From positions 1 to 22,956 of IMG/VR virus record IMGVR_UViG_3300042402_002967: DNA of 22,956 nt. One strand, written 5' to 3'. The position numbers and the translations under genes were made by a program. The notes under the pieces were generated by a model. It was not told the DNA's origin, searched no databases, and saw only the letters and a list, made by a program, of their open reading frames with translations. The DNA comes from a virus. Below are positions 19,596 through 22,956 of the stretch, one piece after another (position 1 is the first letter of the stretch; every line of letters starts with the position of its first letter).

Positions 19596-20191
19596 GCTGT
19601 CTCCTTTGCTTGATTTGTTTTTGCTTGTTGTGTCTTGAAATTCTTTTCTGCTATCTCGTAGTGATGGTCGCACAACACACGAAGCCATCCTATGTTTTCT
19701 CTCTTGTGCCCGGGTGTGCCGCAGTGTTCGCAGGTGTATCTGCACAGCCTTTCTGCTAGGTTGACCAAGGGTGTCAAGTCATTGTGTAAATGGTCTGCAT
19801 AGTATCTGAGATCACCAAACTTTTCTTTGACCTGCACCAAGTGTGGATACACATAGGCCTCGGGCACAGGTTCATATTCGGCATCCAACAAAGACTGTAC
19901 CACTTTTCTTTCGATCATTTCTGTACCAGGGCGTATGCGATTGTAGTAGATTCTAGTAAAATAATATTCCAACCCACGACTGTCTCCGGCCAGACCACGA
20001 GCCAGTGCGCGATTGTATCTCAGCACATTGGCACGTTGCAGTCTGCGTTCACTCACAGTGGAATAAATCTCAGCGGTAACTTGATCAATGATACGTGTCC
20101 ATCCGGGTCCAGTTTCCAAGTAAAAAGTTTCATCTACCATTTTGGGATACTTGGCCTGGAACACAGTGTGTTCAGCATTGTGGTCAATCAT
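19592..20191 (-). CDS. Conserved phage protein with zinc-binding segment (199 aa)
   Basis: A 199-residue protein. Its C-terminal part has VQVKEKFGDLRYYADHLHND, then a likely zinc site: C and H residues in YTCEHCGTPGHKRENIGWLR, followed by CDHHYE. KEKFG-LR-Y followed by CEHCG-PG is a widespread pattern among phage proteins of unknown function. The N-terminal half (GWTRIIDQVTAEIYSTVSER) is helical. The start, ATG 20191, has GGAG 6 bases upstream and overlaps the exonuclease gene by 8 bases. A structural or nucleic-acid-binding role is possible. Confidence 0.85.
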   Translation of the reverse strand: MIDHNAEHTVFQAKYPKMVDETFYLETGPGWTRIIDQVTAEIYSTVSERRLQRANVLRYNRALARGLAGDSRGLEYYFTRIYYNRIRPGTEMIERKVVQSLLDAEYEPVPEAYVYPHLVQVKEKFGDLRYYADHLHNDLTPLVNLAERLCRYTCEHCGTPGHKRENIGWLRVLCDHHYEIAEKNFKTQQAKTNQAKETA

Positions 20192-21185
20192 TGAGCACTC
20201 CGCTGTAGGTTTCGTTGAGCCAACGGCTGTATTGTTCGGCCTGCTCGGATATTTTCACTAGTTCGTACTTGCCACAGAACTTCATGAAGTGTATGCCCAC
20301 CTGTCCCACATCCTTGTGGCTGCGCTGTTCTACGATGGCGCAATCTACCGCATCTCGGATTTCTCGAGGCTGTGCTGTGAGATCCACTAGAGTACAGTTG
20401 CGCTCATAACAGTCCAGCACACGATGTTCCTGTCCGTTGTGATCAGTCCAGCGTTGTAGCATGAGATTGTTCCAGTTGAAACCTTTCTTGTCTCGATCAG
20501 CATAGGCCTCTTGTAGGCCTACTTTGTTTTTTGTGCCCTTGGTCCTGACACCAGGATAGGCACTAAAGATGTTGTCAGTGGGATCACCGCGCATGCACTT
20601 TTCAAACAACAACCATTGAGGATCAGGAGGCAGTTTGGCCGCTTTGGTCTTTTTGTCTATCACAGGTTTCATTTTTGAATCAAAAATCCCCTCTAGTGTA
20701 ATGACCTCGTCCGTGATACCGTTGTATTGACGAACATTGGCTGCCACTAACTGTACGAAATCAGTGTCTGAGGAGACTATGGTGTGCTGGTCTGTGGGGT
20801 GTAGCGCAATCCACCGGGCGATGATATCATCCGCTTCCGCTTCAGGATGCCTAATTACAGAGCAGTTAGTCTTGGCTGCTATGTATTTAGTGAATTCATC
20901 ATAGGTGTCCCAAAAAAGGCGATCTTGCTCGGCTTCGGCTTCGGTCAGTGCCGCACGAGCCACTGCACGGTTCTTTTTGTAGGGTTCGTAGAAGTCCTTG
21001 CGCCAGGAGCGTCCCTCCAAGGCAAACACCACGTGATCAGCGCCAAACTGGCGCACACACTTGTTGACGCTGGCTAGAGTAACGTGAAGGGCATAGCCCA
21101 GTCGCTGCCAATCATCGGCAGCACGGTGTGCCGCGTGGCGAGCGCGGAAAAAGGTATTGGCCGTGTCTACGATTAGATAGTTCAT
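20184..21185 (-). CDS. 5'-3' exonuclease / T4 RNase H-like flap nuclease
   Basis: A 333-residue FEN-family nuclease. It begins MNYLIVDTANTFFRARHAAH with the first catalytic Asp (Asp7). It also has an arch region with RKDFYEPYKKNR, then RHPEAEADDIIARW and SSDTDFVQLV, two acidic clusters that bind the second and third metals, and CMRGDPTDNIFS. This is the order seen in T4 RNase H and other phage 5' nucleases, which remove RNA primers and flaps during lagging-strand synthesis. Length fits T4 RNase H (305) with modest extensions. The ATG lies 6 bases after the -10 box, so the mRNA appears leaderless. GTG at 21191 is less likely. Confidence 0.92.
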   Translation of the reverse strand: MNYLIVDTANTFFRARHAAHRAADDWQRLGYALHVTLASVNKCVRQFGADHVVFALEGRSWRKDFYEPYKKNRAVARAALTEAEAEQDRLFWDTYDEFTKYIAAKTNCSVIRHPEAEADDIIARWIALHPTDQHTIVSSDTDFVQLVAANVRQYNGITDEVITLEGIFDSKMKPVIDKKTKAAKLPPDPQWLLFEKCMRGDPTDNIFSAYPGVRTKGTKNKVGLQEAYADRDKKGFNWNNLMLQRWTDHNGQEHRVLDCYERNCTLVDLTAQPREIRDAVDCAIVEQRSHKDVGQVGIHFMKFCGKYELVKISEQAEQYSRWLNETYSGVLND

Positions 21186-21191
21186 ACACAC

Positions 21192-21220
21192 AGTATAAAC
21201 TGTGCGGTTAATTCTGTCAA
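21192..21220 (-). promoter_or_regulatory. Sigma70 promoter giving a leaderless exonuclease transcript
   Basis: The -35 box TTGACA (21220-21215), a 17-base spacer and the -10 box TATACT (21197-21192) are near consensus. The ATG follows after 6 bases (GTGTGT), so transcription should begin at the start codon. A 6-bp inverted repeat CACAGT/ACTGTG overlaps the -10 box. Confidence 0.87.
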
Positions 21221-21230
21221 GATATTTTGG

Positions 21231-21623
21231 TTAACGATATTCCCTTTTGCCATCTTCCATCTTGGTGTTTTGTACAAAACGGTTGGGATTGCGATTTTCG
21301 GGATCAGCCTGTTCCTGTTCAAAGGTTTCCAATACCACATTACGGCAAACACTGGTGAACCATTGGTCCACTAGATCAGCATCGGATTTGCCTTGATAAC
21401 CAAATCGCTGTAGTTGCAGAATAAACTTGTCATTCCAATCCAATTCAAAACTACCAGCAGATAGATTGTTGGGATCCACATCCATGGAAAGGATGGCCAC
21501 ATACGGCTCGCCCTTTTCTGTGGCAATATCTTTGGCAGATTTTTTTGAAACCTTGGCAGGTTTTTCTGCACTAGCAGGTGCAGGAGTTTTTTTCTTAAAG
21601 CGATCAAATAAGCCCATGTTCAT
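21231..21623 (-). CDS. Conserved phage protein (130 aa), unknown function
   Basis: A 130-residue protein that starts MNMGLFDRFKKKTPAPASAE, a basic Lys/Ala/Pro-rich leader, then EKGEPYVAILSMDVDPNNLS, FELDWNDKFILQLQRFGYQG and a helix with WFTSVCRNVVLETFEQEQAD. The GEPYVA-DPNN-GSFELDWN order is familiar from hypothetical proteins of marine T4-like phages. The leader could bind nucleic acid. ATG 21623 overlaps the upstream stop by ATGA; ATG 21617 has AGGA at a better distance. Function unknown. Confidence 0.85.
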   Translation of the reverse strand: MNMGLFDRFKKKTPAPASAEKPAKVSKKSAKDIATEKGEPYVAILSMDVDPNNLSAGSFELDWNDKFILQLQRFGYQGKSDADLVDQWFTSVCRNVVLETFEQEQADPENRNPNRFVQNTKMEDGKREYR

Positions 21624-21811
21624 TCCTCGTCAGTGTCATTGACAAGCAACTGCTGTGCCAACGACAGATGTGCCACCCATTGGGCACGCACATTTTTAAT
21701 TATTTTCAATTCTCTAGGTGTGAGATTAAAGTGTAACACAGTGAGATCTAAACACTCGATTCTTCGTTGGACAACACCAGCATCGCCCGGCTGATAAAAG
21801 TCAGTGGGCAT
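21620..21811 (-). CDS. Small phage protein (63 aa), start uncertain
   Basis: From ATG 21811 it gives 63 residues starting MPTDFYQPGDAGVVQRRIEC and then LTPRELKIIKNVRAQWVAHL, SLAQQLLVNDTDEE. The second half is helical with a basic face. GTG codons at 21832 and 21844 in the same frame overlap the end of QueE and could be the true start; GTG 21832 has GGGG upstream and touches the QueE stop codon. No motif is recognised. It is co-transcribed with QueE and the 130-residue protein. Confidence 0.65.
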   Translation of the reverse strand: MPTDFYQPGDAGVVQRRIECLDLTVLHFNLTPRELKIIKNVRAQWVAHLSLAQQLLVNDTDEE

Positions 21812-21831
21812 ATTGTCATTTTCAAGAATCA

Positions 21832-22707
21832 CTAGGTGCCCCACTCATTTTTAAACAGTGGCACCTGTAGTCGATCACTGTAGCGCAAGCCGTGTTGCAT
21901 GGCCAACTCTGCCACGCGGCGATTGTTTAGACTGTACACACTTTCCACACCGCCCACAGGCATGAGATAAACATCGCCTGTGAATCCTTCACGGCGATAG
22001 ATCTCCAATACTTCTAATGCTTCTTCTGCATCTTGTTCTTGGGCTATGACAAATTTAAGATAGGTATGCCCTACTTCTTGATACTGCATGACCACATCGG
22101 GTCGGATGGCATCTTCGCGCGACTCGCCGGAACACGAAAGTTTGGCGCTTACACTGAAAGTCAGCGCATTGGGTCCTCTACGACCAAATGTGGGATTCAA
22201 AGTCCAGTTCAATAAAAAGTGTCTGAATTCTGGATACAGCAGTTGGGTACCATTGGTTTCAAACGTGATTTCTTTTAGCCTCAGCATCTCGGGTCTGCTC
22301 AATAACACAGGATAGATCTGTTGCCAGGCCAACAAGGGTTCACCGCCGGTGATCACCAAGTGTTCATCGCGCCACTGTCGGTAAGGTAGCATGGCCATGA
22401 TGTCTGTGACGATTTCTTCGGGTGAACGATAAGGACTGAGATCTTTGAACTCGGGATAGATGGCAGCATAGGTATCGCAGCCAGTTGAAACCAAGGGCAG
22501 TTCGTTATAACTCTTGAATTCGGATATGCGAGTCATCACAGCAGCCACTTCGGGATTGGCACCTTCTATCTTTTCATCCCTGGGCCTGCCAAACTTCTTG
22601 CAACGAAAGTTACAACCAAATGTGCGCATAAACACACTGGGCACACCCATGTATCTACCTTCGCCTTGTACGCTATAAAACAGTTCTGCTATTTTAATCT
22701 TTTCCAT
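21832..22707 (-). CDS. queE: 7-carboxy-7-deazaguanine synthase-like radical SAM enzyme
   Basis: A 291-residue radical SAM protein. IAELFYSVQGEGRYMGVPSV is the QueE N-terminal signature (contacts substrate), followed by VFMRTFGCNFRC, then VITGGEPLLAWQQIYP, ETNGTQLLYPE, FSVSAKLSCSGE and KFVIAQEQD. QueE makes 7-carboxy-7-deazaguanine from carboxytetrahydropterin using SAM and a [4Fe-4S] cluster. The usual cluster motif CX3CX2C is interrupted: Cys32 and Cys36 are present, but the third cysteine is at 77 in TGCDTY, 40 residues later. Phages use this route to make deazaguanine DNA bases that evade restriction. AAAGGAAG precedes ATG 22707. Other queuosine or archaeosine-type genes are not in the window. 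Confidence 0.9.
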   Translation of the reverse strand: MEKIKIAELFYSVQGEGRYMGVPSVFMRTFGCNFRCKKFGRPRDEKIEGANPEVAAVMTRISEFKSYNELPLVSTGCDTYAAIYPEFKDLSPYRSPEEIVTDIMAMLPYRQWRDEHLVITGGEPLLAWQQIYPVLLSRPEMLRLKEITFETNGTQLLYPEFRHFLLNWTLNPTFGRRGPNALTFSVSAKLSCSGESREDAIRPDVVMQYQEVGHTYLKFVIAQEQDAEEALEVLEIYRREGFTGDVYLMPVGGVESVYSLNNRRVAELAMQHGLRYSDRLQVPLFKNEWGT

Positions 22708-22864
22708 CTGCTTCCTTTTTGTTTAACGTCACACGACCTTGATCGTCAATGTGCCAGGTCAGTGTGTCTCCGATCTGCAATTCAGCAGCATCCAACAAGT
22801 CTTGTGGCAATGTTATCACCAAGTCTCCCTCAAGTTCTTCTACAGGCAGTTTCCAGTGTGTCAT
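22694..22864 (-). CDS. AbrB/MazE-like small DNA-binding protein (56 aa)
   Basis: A 56-residue protein starting MTHWKLPVEELEGDLVITLP, then QDLLDAAELQIGDTLTWHID and DQGRVTLNKKEADGKD. The pattern of short beta strands, LP-x-x-LL, then a G-D-x-L turn and a closing strand is that of the swapped-hairpin AbrB/SpoVT domain used by antitoxins and transition regulators. No toxin gene is next to it; QueE follows with a 14-base overlap. It may regulate transcription or be a remnant of an antitoxin. ATG 22864 overlaps the upstream stop by ATGA. Confidence 0.78.
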   Translation of the reverse strand: MTHWKLPVEELEGDLVITLPQDLLDAAELQIGDTLTWHIDDQGRVTLNKKEADGKD

Positions 22865-22956
22865 TGAAGATTTATCCAAATTGCGCCAGCAAAGCCAGCT
22901 AGATACAATACTGCTATGATAATATAACGAGTGCGTTTTGTCAACTTTTGATCCAC
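22861..22956 (-). CDS. Small membrane peptide, 5' end at window edge
   Basis: The frame is open from the right edge to TGA 22863-22861 and gives 32 codons: DQKLTKRTRYIIIAVLYLAG follows an initial GTG, then FAGAIWINLQ. A basic segment (KLTKRTR) is followed by about 20 hydrophobic residues, so a single-pass membrane peptide with the N-terminus inside is likely. GTG at the very edge could be the start or an internal Val codon; the true start may lie outside. ATGA overlap with the AbrB-like gene supports translation. Confidence 0.6.
   Translation of the reverse strand: MDQKLTKRTRYIIIAVLYLAGFAGAIWINLQ

Noticed and set aside
22928-22950. Possible promoter TTGACA with a weak TATCAT at 17 bases
   Set aside because: The sequence is inside a plausible membrane-peptide frame, the -10 box is poor, and the window edge prevents a decision.

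Overview
The window looks like part of the genome of a large lytic tailed phage of the T4-like (myovirus) type. All supportable genes lie on the minus strand, so coordinates fall as transcription proceeds. Genes are tightly packed, with many 4-base ATGA or GTGA stop/start overlaps and many proteins under 150 residues. Several proteins have phage-type relatives: a T4 RNase H-like 5'-3' exonuclease, a DexA-like DEDD exonuclease, a MoxR ATPase with a VWA protein, a GIY-YIG nuclease and a phage-type QueE. The host is not identified. The promoters match the bacterial sigma70 consensus, and the phage carries its own RNA polymerase omega subunit, so it probably relies on host RNA polymerase. Both window edges cut through genes.

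Layout in transcription order (right to left): (1) 22956-21231: a membrane peptide cut by the edge, an AbrB-like protein, a QueE-like radical SAM enzyme and two small phage proteins. (2) 21220-18244: a promoter, an apparently leaderless 5'-3' exonuclease gene, a zinc-binding phage protein and four conserved small proteins, interrupted by an unusual set of alternating inverted repeats at 18886-18917. (3) 18240-17991: a stand-alone non-coding RNA candidate with its own promoter, a possible pseudoknot and a strong intrinsic terminator. (4) 17986-12704: a promoter, an apparently leaderless GIY-YIG nuclease gene, then a chain of small overlapping genes. These include a family of tiny proteins ending in an FLLRW-like motif, an MBD4-like DNA glycosylase and a DexA-like exonuclease. 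(5) 12729-11316: a promoter, tRNA(CAU), a 43-residue membrane protein, RNA polymerase omega (rpoZ) and NAD synthetase (nadE). (6) 11248-4512: seven genes for making and transferring an unusual sugar: a putative glycosyltransferase, a TPP enzyme split into two genes, two NAD-dependent sugar epimerase/dehydratase proteins, a class I aminotransferase and an E1-type CDP-sugar 3-dehydrase. (7) 4470-1: small genes, a MoxR AAA ATPase, a metallopeptidase-like VWA protein and further small genes, with three more promoters.

The genes suggest three joint tasks. One is control of host transcription and translation, by phage omega and a tRNA that may read AUA. Another is metabolic support and glycan synthesis, by NadE and a probable branched or 3-deoxy sugar pathway. 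The third is DNA processing or modification, by QueE, the glycosylase and the exonucleases. The most unusual points are the omega subunit without the N-terminal MAR sequence, the structured RNA, the two leaderless genes, the split TPP enzyme, the interrupted QueE cysteine motif and the FLLRW-tail protein family.
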